From Elephas maximus indicus (lineage: Eukaryota; Chordata; Mammalia; Proboscidea; Elephantidae): a DNA stretch of 64,000 bases. The notes beneath the pieces are model-generated. The model was given only the letters and a program-made list of their open reading frames with translations, did no database searches and was not told the DNA's origin. The stretch's first letter is position 1; each line of letters starts with the position of its first letter. A program made the position numbers and the translations under genes. Shown piece by piece: positions 50,131-62,814 of this stretch. The stretch is taken from positions 150,604,293-150,668,292 of the forward strand of contig NC_064819.1 in the NCBI RefSeq assembly GCF_024166365.1, in the 5' to 3' direction.

Positions 50131-51934
50131 GCCCCTCTAATCCACCACCACCCTAGCAAAAGGCCTTGCTCATAGTAGATGCTCAATACGATTACAAGGT
50201 TGAACTGGAATCTTAGAACAGTAATAATAATAATACCTATCAAAAGTTGCTAATGTAGAGCTGTCATTCACATTGAGGAATAAGATAGGCCTTAAATGAC
50301 AACTTAGAATAAATGTTCAAGAAAATGACATGTTTTCAGATAATAAATTCATTAGAGACAATGTATTCTCACTTAGCTGTGTAATTTGTAGCTGGCAAAG
50401 GTGTGAGTCTGTAAGTATTAAATATGCAAAAAGGGAGCCATTTTATTCCAGAATATAAAAGTCAGAGATACTCAGAAGAAAACATTAATAAAAAGCATAT
50501 TTAAGAGCTCCAGGGTTAAATTAGGTGTCCCTTAGTTTATATCAAAGTACATATGTACCTAAATTTAGATTCTTGATATAATATGACTTGTAAAGAAGAG
50601 GTAACATTTTTAAAAGTACAAAAGAATATTATTACTATAATTTATTATTATTTAATATGTTTGCATTACATTATTATATTATTTATTGAGATATATATAA
50701 TTATCTTTATATAATTAATTTATTAAATAGTTTATGAAACAGGTAAATCCTCTACCAGTGTACCACACAAGCTATAAATGTGTGTGTGTGTCTATGTGTG
50801 TGGAAAAGATTCTTCCGAAAAGATTACAAGTGCTTGGAACAATATGACATTTTGCCCTTCACTTGCAAAGACATTGCCATTGATCTCCTACTGCCAGATA
50901 TGAGGTTTTTTGTTTTTCCAGTGTTGCTGATAGCTGGGTGACTCATCTATAGTCTCACACCAGGAAGCCCAACTGACTCATAACGTACATTTTTGAGATG
51001 ACTGGCTAGGTTTAGAAGCATAATTCTATGTTAATTAAGCAGATTAAATCTAACTGACTTCTTGAGGGTTAATCTAAGGCTTTACCTCATTAGCCCCATC
51101 TAACCAATCCAGCCTTGACTAAATGATAATTGGTGAAAGAAACCCCTTAAGGATAGGGTCTTTAATCCCCAGAACATTGCCTGTCATGAGATAGGGATTC
51201 AGTAATTGTTGCTTAAACAAAAGATAGGCCTGTAATTGTTAACTATCTGATCCAGAGAAGATAATTCAGGAATTGTCTTAATAAAAGGTTTGAAGGTAGA
51301 AAGTCTCAAAGGAAAATATAATATCCTGGCTCCTTCGTCCTACCAACTTCCCCAGAGAAGGGCCCCGAGCCCATCTGCAGGCTTACCTCCACCTCCTGCC
51401 AAGTGGCTACCTCTGTCTCCAGGTAAAGAAATTTAAAGAGTCTGGGTTCAGTGGTCAGGAAATTCAGCTGTGAGTGACTCCGGCTACTAGTTTTCCTTCC
51501 TCCTGTGATCTGCGTCCAGTAAGTGGGTTTCTACCTTGTTCTTGTAACATACTCTGAATCCCAGGTACAACAGTGAGTATCTTTTTGTTGTTCCATGTTC
51601 CAGTCACCCAACCTTAATCCTCCAGGCTTTCCATTTCTTCTAAGAAAACATCTTTTCCTCAACATTTCTCCCCAGAACTAGAGTAACTTGAGACCCATTA
51701 ACACATTCACTGATAGTTTTCTCCAAAGATGGTGACAAGGAATGGCTTAAGATTTGGGGGGAAAGGGAAAGACTGGTTAATACCCACACAATCTGCCTCA
51801 ACTCTCCTCAACCATTTTTTAATAATGATGATTAAAGTTTATTTTATAAAAAGATGAATTTTAGATAGTTTAGCAGGAGTTCAAATGTTGTAAAGTGCAA
51901 ATTTTTAAGGTTCGAATTGAATTCTTGGGAGATT

Positions 51935-52140
51935 TAAGGACTTTGAAATGAATACCTGCTACGTGCCAGGCACTGTGCCAAGTACACGTGATACGAATAT
52001 GAATAAGATATCCTGTCACCTGAGGAGCTCAGAGGACAATGAGGGCTCCAGGTACAAAGGCAAATAATTATGAGTTAAAGTGATAACTGAAATAATAAAA
52101 GCATATTTAGGTATTGAGACATTTGGGAGGCTGGAGACAT
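51935..52140 (+). repeat. Old mammalian repeat, same opening as 15955
   Basis: It contains 'cctgctacgtgccaggcact' and 'ctgtcacctgaggagctcag', the same opening motif as 15955-16080. It lies in CGA intron 1. Confidence 0.5.
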
Positions 52141-52644
52141 GAAAAAGGATAGAAAAACTACTGAGGATAAAGAACATGTACTTAATGGAAAAAGAAACAC
52201 GACAGTAGTATATGTATATGTATATTTTGTTGTTTTGACCTTCATTCAGTAGTCCTTATGATTTCCCAGCAGGTAGAGGTAGCAAATAAAGTATCCCTCA
52301 GGTGCCCCTGTATTTGAGGAAAATAAGGCCAAATGAAGTAACCCAGTTCGGCAGCAGTATTTGGGATGGCATTTCTGTTTACCAATCACTGAACAGTCAT
52401 TTTTTGCCTCCACGAAATTAAGAGTGCCAACTGGTTTTCCAGATGAAATGGAAAGAAAAGAAATGAAAACAAGGGCCCATAGACAAAAGAAACATACAAC
52501 ACTGCTTATAAAGCTCTATGAAAACAGGGGTTTCCACAAAGAAGAATAGAACAAAGGATGAACTTTCAGAACATTTCTTTTAAAAAGAAAGAAGAGCAGT
52601 CAGTATTTAGAAGAAAGTTGATATAATGCTCATAAACCAAAAAA

Positions 52645-52691
52645 ACCAAACCCAGTGCCGTCGAGTCGATTCTGACTCATAGCGACCATGG
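52645..52691 (-). mobile_element. Afrotherian SINE fragment
   Basis: Only the 3' end is left (AAACCAAACCCAGTGCCGTC to CATAGCGACCA). Confidence 0.85.
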
Positions 52692-53284
52692 CATTAAAAA
52701 AATGATTTCAATTTCTTTATGAGCATTCTTGTAATAATCATGTTTTGAGTATTTTCTTTTCCTAATTGACTAAATTTAAGAGACTTGCAATAAGATGTAC
52801 ACTTTCCACTTTAATTGTTACTCAAAGATGCTCTACAGTGCTAACATAATTATGTAATCAAAATCTTGATTCTTCTATTATCTTTCTGATGTGCCTAGCA
52901 CATCAGCATTTTTTTAATTTTCTGTATACTAAATCTATGTTGCAAAAAAATCAATAAGATGTTGATGTGAAAACTCTACGCACCATAAAATATTGTTTTA
53001 AATGAGAATTTCAAATGTTTGTTATTTTTAAATACACCAAATTTTTAAAACAACATGATTTTTTAAATAAATACTATCAGAAATAAAACTTTGCATAGTG
53101 TCAGTTTATCACACAGAGAAGTAAAAGTTCCAAAGGCCAGAAAATTTATGTGGGAAATTATTATAATAAGAATCTTTCTTGTAACTTTTTTGATTTGTGC
53201 ATTATCTTCTGTTACGTTTCTATGAGACATTTTTCATGCCATCTTCTGACACACCAAATATCATTTTCCTCATTTAAAAGTAAT

Positions 53285-53450
53285 AAGAAAACAAACTCAT
53301 TGCCATCGAGTCAGTTCCAACTCATAGTGACCATATAGGACGGAGTAGAACTGCCCCATAGGGTTTCCAAGGAGTAGCTAGTGGATTCGAACTGCCAACC
53401 TTTTGATTAGCAGCTGTAGCTCTTAGCCACTGTGGCACCAGGGGTCCAAG
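53285..53450 (-). mobile_element. Afrotherian SINE, in CGA intron 1
   Basis: It starts AAGAAAACAAACTCATTGCC and ends CCACTGTGGCACCAGGGG. Confidence 0.9.
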
Positions 53451-53834
53451 GTTGAGTAGGAGAAATAAACACTTAAAAAACACAAATAAATGTAGTAAAG
53501 CACATGCAAAAAAAAATCATTTGCCTAAATTCAGTAATAGAATAGGTAGCCCAGGATTATAGATTTATCAATCCTGCCGACTTTATTTATAAGGTATTTT
53601 TTCTATGGTAAAAACAGAGCAGAGGAGCCTCAAAGAGAATTCCCTTTGTTGTTCATCGCCCCTAAGTCTTTACTGCTCTGACAGGTTGTATTTTCCCAAA
53701 ATGGCCACAATAACAGCTCTCAGCCCACGTGCTCTTCGGCAATGTGACCTTACAACTCCCACATCAAAAGGTATTGTCTACCTTTGTATCCCATTAGATC
53801 TAGGCAGGCCCTATGACCACTTAAACAAATAGAA

Positions 53835-54225
53835 TAGGGCAGAAGTGACACTGGGTCAGTTCTGGACATATCCCTGGCAGTTTCTGCTTCTTGCCTTTTA
53901 GAAGTCAACTGCCATGTAAGAAGTACTACTACCCTGAGATCATCATAGGATGAGAAGGTTAAGCCACATGCAGATGCCCTGGAGGATGAGAGGCCGCATA
54001 GAAAGGGAGAAATAGCCCAAGGAGTAGGGAGACATGTGAGTGAAGAAGCTATCCTGAATGACCAGACCCGTCCTGCCTGCAGATAACTTCAGCCCCAGCC
54101 ACTTTCCGAAGGCAACTGCATGGGAGGCCCAACTTAATTACCCTGCTGAGCCCAATAGGTGATAATGATTCATTATTTATTCATTAATTTTTCAGGTAGT
54201 TGGGTGCACAGCAATAGATAACTGG
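53835..54225 (+). mobile_element. Possible ancient LTR, in CGA intron 1
   Basis: It contains 'ggagaaatagcccaaggagt' and 'gaagctatcctgaatgacca', which I know from old mammalian LTR repeats. The family and ends are not certain. Confidence 0.4.
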
Positions 54226-54469
54226 AAACACTGCTAATCTTTTAACAAGAATTTCTCCTCGGAAGTCTTAGATATAGAACTGTAATCTTGCCTCTCTACT
54301 TTCTCCCTGTACTTTCCTCTATAGTGGGTTATTTATATAACATATGTTCTGTTTATTCAGTTAATCTATTAGGGCAAATACAACAAGGTGTAAAAACATT
54401 TTGGAGTTAGCATTCTGCACGGCATCTATAATAATAGATTTGGTACTGTCTTATACTTTAAAAAAGATA

Positions 54470-54700
54470 CCTGCCGTTAATTGAGCGCTTGTATGTGCTA
54501 AATATTCTTCTGGGTACCTTGGATACACAAATACTTTAAACGCTAATGACAGCCCTATGAGGTATTATTCTCACATTTACAGATAAATAAATTCTGGAGG
54601 TGATGTAACAAGCTAGTCACTGGCAGAGCCAAGATTTAAAAATGACCCTTTATAACTCCAAAATCCAAACTCTGAACCATACCCCACTATACCACCTTCA
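54470..54700 (-). repeat. MIR SINE, in CGA intron 1
   Basis: It contains 'gacagccctatgaggtatta' and 'tcactggcagagccaagatt'. Confidence 0.78.
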
Positions 54701-56283
54701 ACCCTTTATATATTCCAATAAGTTTCTTAGTTTTTTTAGATGGCATGCCCCTTAATAAGATGTTGACATCTTTTTTTGAGAGCAACGTTATCATGTACCA
54801 GCTTAAATATAACTTGCCCATCTAACTTTTTATTTTTACCCATTTATTTGAGGTCACCTTCTTAGGATCAGACTTACGAAGTCCATTTCATTTGGATAAA
54901 GAGGGATAGCACAGGAATTTTAGAACTGATCAAGTTAAAAGGACCGGTGTCTGACTGGTAGGGGACGGCTGGAGGGGTTGAAGCCTTAGCTTTCAGATAA
55001 CGTTTCCTTGTTTGATTATCTTTGCACTTCTATGAAGGAAGCATTATTTCATAGGTGAGAAACCTGCACTTCAGAAAATTAAAGGAGTCTGCCAAAGTCA
55101 CCAAGAACATGATTTGACCCTAAGGCAGAACCCTTCCACCTGTGCTACCCCCATAGCCTAGAAGCACACAGTTAATCCGTTTCCTCCTTTATGACTCTGA
55201 TTCACACATAGATGATGTTGTTAGCGTTGCCTTTCCCAGTTCAATTCCAAATTTTGCCCTTGATTATACCCCCTCCCCATAAGCCTCAGCCCTCTCTCTC
55301 TTAGTCCCCAACATACTAAGGATCCTAGAGAATTTCCGCAACATTATTTCTGAGTGTGATGAGCCAAAGAATTGCTGGATTACTTTGTGCAACATTACTA
55401 TGAGTACTGCTGAAATGTTACACCAAAAGCAGAATTTGCAAGGATCATAAGCTGACTGTGAACTTCTTTAGGATTCACAATCTGCAAAAAAATGGAAATT
55501 TGGTGCTATAGAAATACTAATTTATTCCTGTACATTTTCTCTTTGTGGAAGCAAATTGCCTCGATCTGCTTTTGAACAAGATGCACATTACCTTCTAATT
55601 TTGCTCTTTCTATTTTCCAGCTCTTACTTTGAGTTCTCATGTAAATTTGAGTCCCACATTAAAAAGAACTATGCAATGAAACTGAGACTCTGTTCTGGAA
55701 CATAATCAATTGCTTTTCTAACGTTTTTCACATACCACCCTTTCAGCAGGAAACAGAAATATGACTCACTTAAAATTTCACTAACTCAATTAACTACTGC
55801 AAGAAACAAGGAAAGATACTTAAGAAAACCAAAGTTAAACTCGTACTGAAAACACGTAAAACTTTCATAAATGGTGACTGATCTCTTTTTTAAAAAATTC
55901 AAGACTATAGCTAAGTGTTGCAATGCAATTTGGACAACTAATATTGTGAATAACTGAATTGGTCTTAAGCCAAGTAATTATTTGAAAGACTTCTTCAGAA
56001 ACTTAGAAAGTTTCCTCTCTTTAAATGCAAAATATTTTACTTTTGAGGAGGGAAAGGATTGTTGAACTTAGAAAACAGAAGTTCCTATGGGGATGAAACA
56101 GTTTTTGCATTCTCAAGGAATCCATCAAGTATCAGCCCATAGTTCTTCCCATGTGCCCAAATCCTTCCTGTTCCTCAACACTTGTAAGGGGGGCAAAAGA
56201 GAACTTTTATCTTCTAGTCTCAATTTCCTAACCAGCTGCCATTTCAACTTGTGCCAATTTAAATGTGACTATTTATTGTTAGA

Positions 56284-56450
56284 GAAACCCTGTTGGTGTA
56301 CTGGTTAAATGCTAAGGCTGCTAACCAAAGAGTCAGCAGTTTGAATCCTCCAGGTGCTCCTTGGAAACTCTATGGGGCAGTTCTACTCTGTCCTATAGGG
56401 TCGCTATAAGTCGGAATCCATTTGACAGCAACAGGTTTGGTTTTTAGTTT
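56284..56450 (+). mobile_element. Afrotherian SINE, arm of an inverted pair
   Basis: It starts GAAACCCTGTTGGTGTACTGG and ends GCAACAGGTTTGGTTTTTAG. It abuts a minus-strand copy at 56452-56660. Confidence 0.9.
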
Positions 56451-56451
56451 T

Positions 56452-56660
56452 GGTTGTTGTTATGTACTATCAAGTCAATTTCGACTCATAGAGACCCCAC
56501 ATGACAGAGCAGAACTGTCCCCATGGGATTTGCTTGGTTGTAATCGTTATGGGAGCAGATCACCAGGTCTTTCTCCCACAGAGCCAATGGATGAGTTCAA
56601 ACCGACAACCTTTTGGTTAGCAGCCAAGCACTTAACTGTTTGCACCAGCAGCCCTCCTTC
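56452..56660 (-). mobile_element. Afrotherian SINE, second arm of the inverted pair
   Basis: It carries 'gtcaatttcgactcatagag' and ends GTTTGCACCAGCAGCCCT. The pair lies about 0.7 kb inside intron 1 from CGA exon 1. Confidence 0.88.
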
Positions 56661-57334
56661 TAAGGTCAGCAAAATTTTCCAGAGATCTTCATTGGAACAA
56701 ACCAATCAGGCTTGGGCAAGTGACTTATCATTGAAAGGTCATTAGTAATACCTAGAGAAATAATACTGACTCTGATTTTTGTGACATTGTATGAAAGAAG
56801 AAAATGGAAACAATGTTGTTCAGGAAATTCCAGTGTGACTATTCAAGTCTACATGAGAACATCTATTCAAAAGATACCAGAAGTTACTGTCATTTGGCTG
56901 AATAGATGAGCTGTTCTATTAATGGACAGCTGGAAGTTACAGTTACTCATCATTTAAAAACTGATAATAAAAATTATTGACAATTTATTTAATGTCCACC
57001 CCTGTGCCTGACCCCTGGAAGCTACTCGGAAGAATGCCTTTCAAATGACATCTAATAATTCTTAAGGAAATTTTTTAGATACTGACAAGCATTCAAGCAT
57101 CCTAGTAGAAGTTTGGTTTCTGGCTTCTGCTAGATAATATCTTAGCTTGTGATCGCAGACCACAATTTTTCAGAGTTTCTCCTAACTTAATCGTGAGCGC
57201 TGAAAGAAAGTGAGCAAATACCTCCTCTCTCATCTTATTAAGGTCTATACATAGACTCTGAAAGCTCTCCTATAGGTTCAAATGTGTCATTCCTTGCTCA
57301 ATTAAAATCTCAAAAATTGTTTCATTCATATTAC

Positions 57335-57427
57335 CTTCGTCTGGACTTTTGGCAGGATGTGTTCAGGGCAGTTGCTTGTGAATCTGAAGAAGGATTCCAG
57401 TTTCGTCTTGTGATTCTCAGTAACTGT
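57335..57427 (-). other. CGA: CGA exon 1 (5' UTR, noncoding)
   Basis: On the minus strand this segment closely resembles the known CGA first exon: it contains GTTACTGAGAA, AAGACGAA and CTGCCCTGAACACATCCTGC. It ends at an AAG|GTAATA splice donor at 57335/57334. It has no ATG, so translation starts in exon 2. The 5' edge is inferred from spacing below the TATA box and may be off by several bases. Confidence 0.88.
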
Positions 57428-57450
57428 AATTCATAAAGTCCTCACCTATC

Positions 57451-57457
57451 TTTTATA
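57451..57457 (-). promoter_or_regulatory. CGA: CGA TATA box (TATAAAA)
   Basis: The TATAAAA follows GGCTGGTA and precedes GATAGGTGAGGACTT, the same context as the well-studied CGA promoters. It sits about 30 bp before the inferred start site. Confidence 0.9.
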
Positions 57458-57486
57458 CCAGCCGAGTAATAAAAACTACATGTTCC

Positions 57487-57492
57487 CACCTG
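57487..57492 (-). promoter_or_regulatory. CGA: CGA proximal E-box (CAGGTG)
   Basis: CAGGTG lies in TTAGATGCAGGTGG, a conserved promoter stretch in which a functional bHLH-binding E-box is described for other mammals. Here it is about 60 bp above the start site. Function is inferred from position and sequence. Confidence 0.7.
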
Positions 57493-57557
57493 CATCTAAG
57501 CCTGGGGATCAACAGTAAATCCCACCCAAGACTGAATGGTACTTAGTGTAATCACTA

Positions 57558-57565
57558 TGACATCA
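57558..57565 (-). promoter_or_regulatory. CGA: CGA variant cAMP response element (TGATGTCA)
   Basis: A single TGATGTCA lies about 135 bp above the start site. Primate CGA has two perfect TGACGTCA copies here, while ruminants have one TGATGTCA form (recalled). The variant binds CREB weakly and goes with pituitary-only rather than placental expression. The elephant-type sequence therefore has the non-primate form. Confidence 0.85.
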
Positions 57566-57572
57566 GTTTGAT

Positions 57573-57579
57573 CTTATCT
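57573..57579 (-). promoter_or_regulatory. CGA: CGA GATA-type site (AGATAAG)
   Basis: AGATAAG lies about 150 bp above the start site, just upstream of the CRE. This is where a GATA-factor element of the CGA promoter is known in other mammals. Confidence 0.65.
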
Positions 57580-57635
57580 TGTTTCATCCCTTAGATCATT
57601 TTTTGTTTTGAACCATTTTCAGGCAGTGGTGGCTG

Positions 57636-57644
57636 CAAGGTCAG
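57636..57644 (-). promoter_or_regulatory. CGA: CGA gonadotrope-specific element (SF-1 site, CTGACCTTG)
   Basis: CTGACCTTG is found about 213 bp above the start site. It matches the core and spacing of the SF-1 (NR5A1) binding gonadotrope element of other CGA promoters, which supports gonadotrope expression. Confidence 0.75.
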
Positions 57645-58667
57645 CCTATGAAAAGAGAGCACGCAGTCGTTTTCTACATAGTGTTATCAAGACTTAAACA
57701 CAACATCCTGGAAGTCAACACTTTCCTATAAACAAACCCTGAGAGTATCATATTTAATTAGCTAAGTACTTGATGTTTACTTAAAACAGAAGAGTCATAG
57801 ATTTCAGATAACATGTAAAAAGCATTTTCAGGCTTATAACATTATTTCAGTATGAAACAGAAAAATTAATCACATGCCTATTTAGACTTTTCCAAAATTA
57901 ATGTGTATCTTGATTCAATAAAATGCAAGGGAAAGATATGAGGCAGTTCTGAGAAGGACTGACTAGTTCTCGATATTCGTGCTTTTCTCTCTCTCTCTTT
58001 TTTTTTTTTTTTTTTCTTGTTATACTGTATGTAAGGCTCATTTTCAAGCAGAAAATGCATGTGCTATGGTTTGCCAGCTATGGGACAGATAACTCCTAGC
58101 GTGGCAATTTGGTGTCTCTCTAAAATCTACACAACTCCTCAGGCTGCAGCTCAGGTTGCCTCCCCTTTCCCACCCTACCCCTGATGCAAGAGATTGTGAC
58201 CCTTCGAATGTTCCTATTTCCATCTACTCTGCTTTGTGCCACTTCTGCAGGAACCGGCTTAGATACAAACTACCAAGGGCCTGTCCAGGCGAAAGTTTAG
58301 AAGATCCATGTGATGCAAAAAGCAACTTCGGTTGAACATAAGAAACTGACCTCAGAAAGCAAAGTTGTTTTGTGATTATTACCTGTGATAAGTTGATTTT
58401 TTTTTTTTTCCAGTTCTTACACCTCTTCAGCTTTCCATTATCCCCTTGCAGCGGTTTCTTCACTCTACCCATTCACCTTTTCCTATTGACAACTGATGTT
58501 ACCATTATTCACAAATGTCTATTATTTAAATCTCAAAGGACTGGCAGTATATTTCCAATGCGATGGACTTATTTTGAAAATCTGGAACCTTTATAGTTTT
58601 AAGGAAGGGAAATCCGAGAAATCTTAAGGAAAGATTGTTTTTTCCCTCTCTCCCTTTCAGTAAAATA
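57645..58667. other. CGA upstream flank
   Basis: About 1 kb above the GSE holds no recognised repeat apart from a T19 run near 57999. It could hold further regulatory sites, but none could be fixed by eye. Confidence 0.5.
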
Positions 58668-58830
58668 AAACCCTGGGCGATGCAAACATTTAACACACTC
58701 AGCTGCTAACTTGAAGGTTCAAGTCCACTCAAAGGAGCCTCGGAAGAAGGGGCTGGCAATCTACATCCAAAAAACTCAGCCATTAAAAACCCTGAGTCAG
58801 AGTCGACTTGAAGGCAACTGGTCCCCTTCC
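58668..58830 (+). mobile_element. Diverged SINE of the same superfamily
   Basis: It carries 'ctcagctgctaacttgaagg' and 'ccctgagtcagagtcgactt' and is closest to 62815-62998; the middle differs from the common subtype. Confidence 0.72.
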
Positions 58831-59542
58831 AATCAAGCATTTTATTCTCTTCTCTTGCCTTTATTTGTGTCTTTCAGTCCTTTTTTTCTTTCTTTTTTTT
58901 ATGTGCATGGCTAAGTAGAAATAATGTTTCTTGTATGCTCTTATTAAATTATTATCATTTGGTTTGTGATTTAGTAATGGGATTTATTTTTATTTCAAAG
59001 GTTTCAGTGTAAAAATTAGGAAAAAATAGGCATATTAGGGGATTCAATGTGAAAGTTTTCTTGGTTTGGTTTGTATTTTTTTAATAGCATGGTATGGCAA
59101 AATAAATAAATAATACAAAAAAATTGTCAAAACGTTACCTCCCACATCTGATCTCTCCTCCAAATCCCCTGCTCAGGGGCAATGTTTACCGTTTCTTGTC
59201 GACGTTGTTGCAGATATACTGTGTATATATAAGCAGATGATACACGACTCTTCAACCACATTCAAATCCTCCTTAGAATGATGAACAGAATTCAAAACTT
59301 GGAAGAAATTGTGTAATTGTGCTCATAGTTTCAAGAAATTTCTTTCTGTTAATATAGTATAAATTATACTTTTCTGTACTTTCTACAATAAGCACATCTT
59401 TTATAATTGGAGAAAGCACCAATAATAAAAATGTTTCTTAAGCTTCATTATTTTATGTAACTGCTTTCATGTATTATTGATGGTTTTATCCCAGACCTGA
59501 TAGCTCTATCTCCTCTCCCACTGACAGGACTGGTACGGTGAG

Positions 59543-59720
59543 GGAGTGCTGGTGGCGCAGTGGTTAAGAGTTTGGCTGCTAACCAAAAAATCAGGAGTTC
59601 GAAGCCACCAGCTGCTCTTTGGAAGCCCTAAGGGGGCAGTTCTACTCTGCCCAATGGGGTCTGTATGAGTTGGAATCGATTTCATGGCAACAAGTTTCGT
59701 TTCTGTTTTTGTTTTTTGGT
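59543..59720 (+). mobile_element. Afrotherian SINE
   Basis: It starts GAGTGCTGGTGGCGCAGTGG and ends in a T-rich GTTTCTGTTTTTG tail. Confidence 0.9.
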
Positions 59721-59865
59721 AGGGTGAGAGGCAGAAGCACCAGTCCTCATTCGTTTGCAGTTACCTCCCAGATGTTAAAATTTAGAGTACCCACCACAGG
59801 GTAGGTGGACTGGCTTAAGACACAGGGATGACTCATGGCAAACACTCACCTTCACTGGGAAAAGG

Positions 59866-59925
59866 CCCGACCTTTTGGTTAGCAGCCGAGCACTTTAACC
59901 TCTGTGCCACCAGGGCTCCTTTAAG
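59866..59925 (-). mobile_element. Afrotherian SINE 5'-end fragment
   Basis: Only the tRNA-like head is left (GACCTTTTGGTTAGCAGCC to GCCACCAGGGCTCC). Confidence 0.85.
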
Positions 59926-60179
59926 TATATACAGACTATGCTACATGTGTGAATTTTTCCTAAGGAAGTTTCGTCATTTATAACACAGAATTTTTTTTAA
60001 ATAACTACCTTTGTAAATGTTTCACATGCGTACCTGATTTGTTTTGTTAAATATAATCTTATATTAAACATAATTTGATCTTTCTAATAGCAAAATATGG
60101 TTATCCCAAGCACCATGCTGTAATCAGAAGAACAGCTGAGGTGTGTAAAATCTTTGCTTTTTCAAGCAGCTTTTACTTC

Positions 60180-61245
60180 TGTAATTTCAACCACATATTA
60201 CATGATTTTAAAATATCAAAGGGTACGAGAACATAAATCAAAAGTGTCTTCCTCCTACCCCCAAATCTTCAATGCCATTCCTGAATGTATCCATTTTTAA
60301 GAATTTGTTAATGTTTCCAAACATTTTCTGTGTATATACACACACTTATTCTGGGAGTTTGCTGCACACAAATAGAAACATAATGTATACATTGTTTAGA
60401 ATCTTGCCTTCTTTCTTGTTCTTAACCCAACAGTGTACCTTGGTGATTTCTCCATATCCACATGTGCAGTTCTAACCTATACTTTTCAATAGCCCAAAGT
60501 GTTTGTTATGGACCATTAATCATTTAACTAGCCCGTATTAATGATCATTTGCACCATTTTCAGTTTTTTACTCTACAAAAACTTGTCATTCTTGGTCTGG
60601 TTACATGTACAATTATACTTCTAAGATTAATGCTTAGAAATGGAATTGTTGGATCAAAGAGTGTAAGTATTTTAAACTTGAACAGAGATTGTTAAAGTGC
60701 CTTTTTCCACCACTGATCAAAACTGATGCCATGACATAGGTTAACTTTTATGAAACTAATAGATGAAAAATAGTACCTTATTTTCATATTTTTTGAGCAG
60801 GGTTGAACATCATTTCATAAATTATAGGCTATTTGTCCTTTTTTTTTCCCTGTGAACTGCCTACTCAAAAGGCTTTCTCAAGTTTATAATTTTATCTTTA
60901 TATTTTAAGTTTGACTTTTTACTCTTTTAATAGTTTTATAATCCCATTTATCTATCTTTTACTTTTAGGCTTGTAGGCTTTATGTCATGCCAAGGTACTA
61001 AAAAGAGGTATTTTTTTTAATTTGCCTTTATTTATTTTAGGTTTTGATCTTTAATTCATCTGTGATTTATTTTGGTGTAAGGAATGAAGTAGAAATTCAA
61101 CTTCTTTTTAAATCTAAATGACAAGCCAGTTGTTGCAAAACCATCTATTGAATAATCAGTCCCTTTTGGTCCAATAATTTGAAATGCCAGTAAATTCCCA
61201 AATGTTTTGGGGTCTATTTCTGGATTCTCTATTGTGATCCATAGG
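60180..61245 (-). mobile_element. Old L1 3' end
   Basis: Reverse L1 3' text is clear ('aatggaattgttggatcaaa', 'gtctatttctggattctcta'). It lies upstream of CGA. Confidence 0.75.
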
Positions 61246-62814
61246 AATAATAATATTCAATAAAATTATTTTAAATGTTTTAAAATTTTTAAGATCATAA
61301 AATATTAGACTTAGTTATCTACTTTCTACCTACCAAATATATCAACAAAAGTACAGTATCCAAAGAGAAATTAGATATAAGTCTTATCCTGAAGTTGCTA
61401 GCAATCTGGTTGCTATAAATAAGAAGTATTGGAATTTTCCCTCAGTATTTTCTTTAATTTGTCAGGAGGCTACTAAACAGAAGCTTTAATGCTTTATAGC
61501 TGTGTTTCTTGAAGCTTGTCCTGTGTGAAATTTAAATAATAATTACCAAGGTGTTTTTTTTGCTTAAAATGCAGATTCCTGGGCACACCTGAGACCTACT
61601 AGATCAAAATCTCTGTTCATTGAGTCCAAAAATTTGCATATTATATGCCAGAGTTTGAGAATCGTGACTTACAGCATTACTTAGCAAGCCAGAAATGTGG
61701 TTAAGGAGCAATGTAGTTTGTTTTCATCTCCAACTGCCCCTGTAGCACAACTAAATTGAAGATGGTAAAGCCATTCATTAAACTGTGTGAGTCTGTACTC
61801 TGCACAAACAACTAAAACATCCAGCAGTAAGAATTTATGATAAAGGTATCCCAAAGCACCAAAACAACTATCCCAGGGTCACAGACACAAAAACAGGCAG
61901 AAGACTGTTTCTTGGTTGAGATAAGGTTTTTAATCAGCAGCAGCAGGTAAGGCAACTGACAGTCTGAAAGAATAACCTAGACATGATGTTTAACACACAT
62001 GGCAGCAGCAAAACCTCCCAGAATTGATGGACAAGAAGCAGGTGGACTTGACACATGCAGAGTGCCCAAGAATATTCTCTGCTATTCCAGTCAAAACAGT
62101 GTGGCCTAATCAATAATGCAAACATCCTGTTACTCAGGCTAACAACCTCTGTCACCTGAACCCTCCAAGAGAGAAAGAAACTGGTGGTATAATTGTATGT
62201 AATCTTCCTCCAGTCTGAAATGTCAATAGTCTAGGCAAATAATGCTGCAAAGAAAGAGAGGAAAATCTCACCGGTGAAAAGTAATTTGTTTAACATTTTT
62301 CCATTTCTTTTTGCTTTGCCTAGAGCTCCTCCCACTTCCATTTCAGAAAGCTTTCGATAATGGGCTATCAATGAAAGGCTTCACAGGAGAAATGGATTCT
62401 TTGTAAGAACGGAAAGAGAAGCAATTGTGTTGATAGTGTGGCTCAGTTCTATTTATAGTGCAGTATTTTTTTTATGAGAGGGGAAAATGAAGCCCAAAAG
62501 AACTTCCTACCCTAATTTTGCACATTAGAAGGCACTTAGGTTTACCCTAAAGCATCTCCTTCCTATATGGCTTGGCTATTTTGCAGTGAGAGATTAGGGT
62601 GCTACATTCAGAAACTTCTGCATCTTCACCCTCTGTGTCTGTATAAATGGCCATGAGCAGTTTAAGAGACAGTAAAGAACTTGGAGGGAGGGAATTAGGG
62701 CCACTTTTCTTAAGCAAAATAGATTTCCTTTGGAGAATGCTTTTGGGGTAGGTAACGGGAATCCCATGGTTCCTACAAGCAGGAGGGGCCAGCAGGGCCA
62801 ATTGGTCTGACCTA
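61246..62814. other. No gene seen
   Basis: Unassigned sequence between an old L1 and a SINE. Short frames at 61934-62155 and 62547-62866 (minus) have no recognised family. Confidence 0.55.

Larger units (their letters stand above)
48044..57334 (-). other. CGA: CGA intron 1
   Basis: This 9.3-kb intron runs from the GTAATA donor to the TTTGCAG acceptor. It holds SINEs (48185-48400, 49970-50130, 52645-52691, 53285-53450, 56284-56660), an L1 ORF2 piece (48935-49600), a possible LTR (53835-54225) and a MIR (54470-54700). The stretches 50131-52644 and 54701-56283 hold no gene or clear repeat beyond small L2-like tails. I recall about 6.4 kb for the human intron, so this one is longer, in part through insertions. 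Confidence 0.9.
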
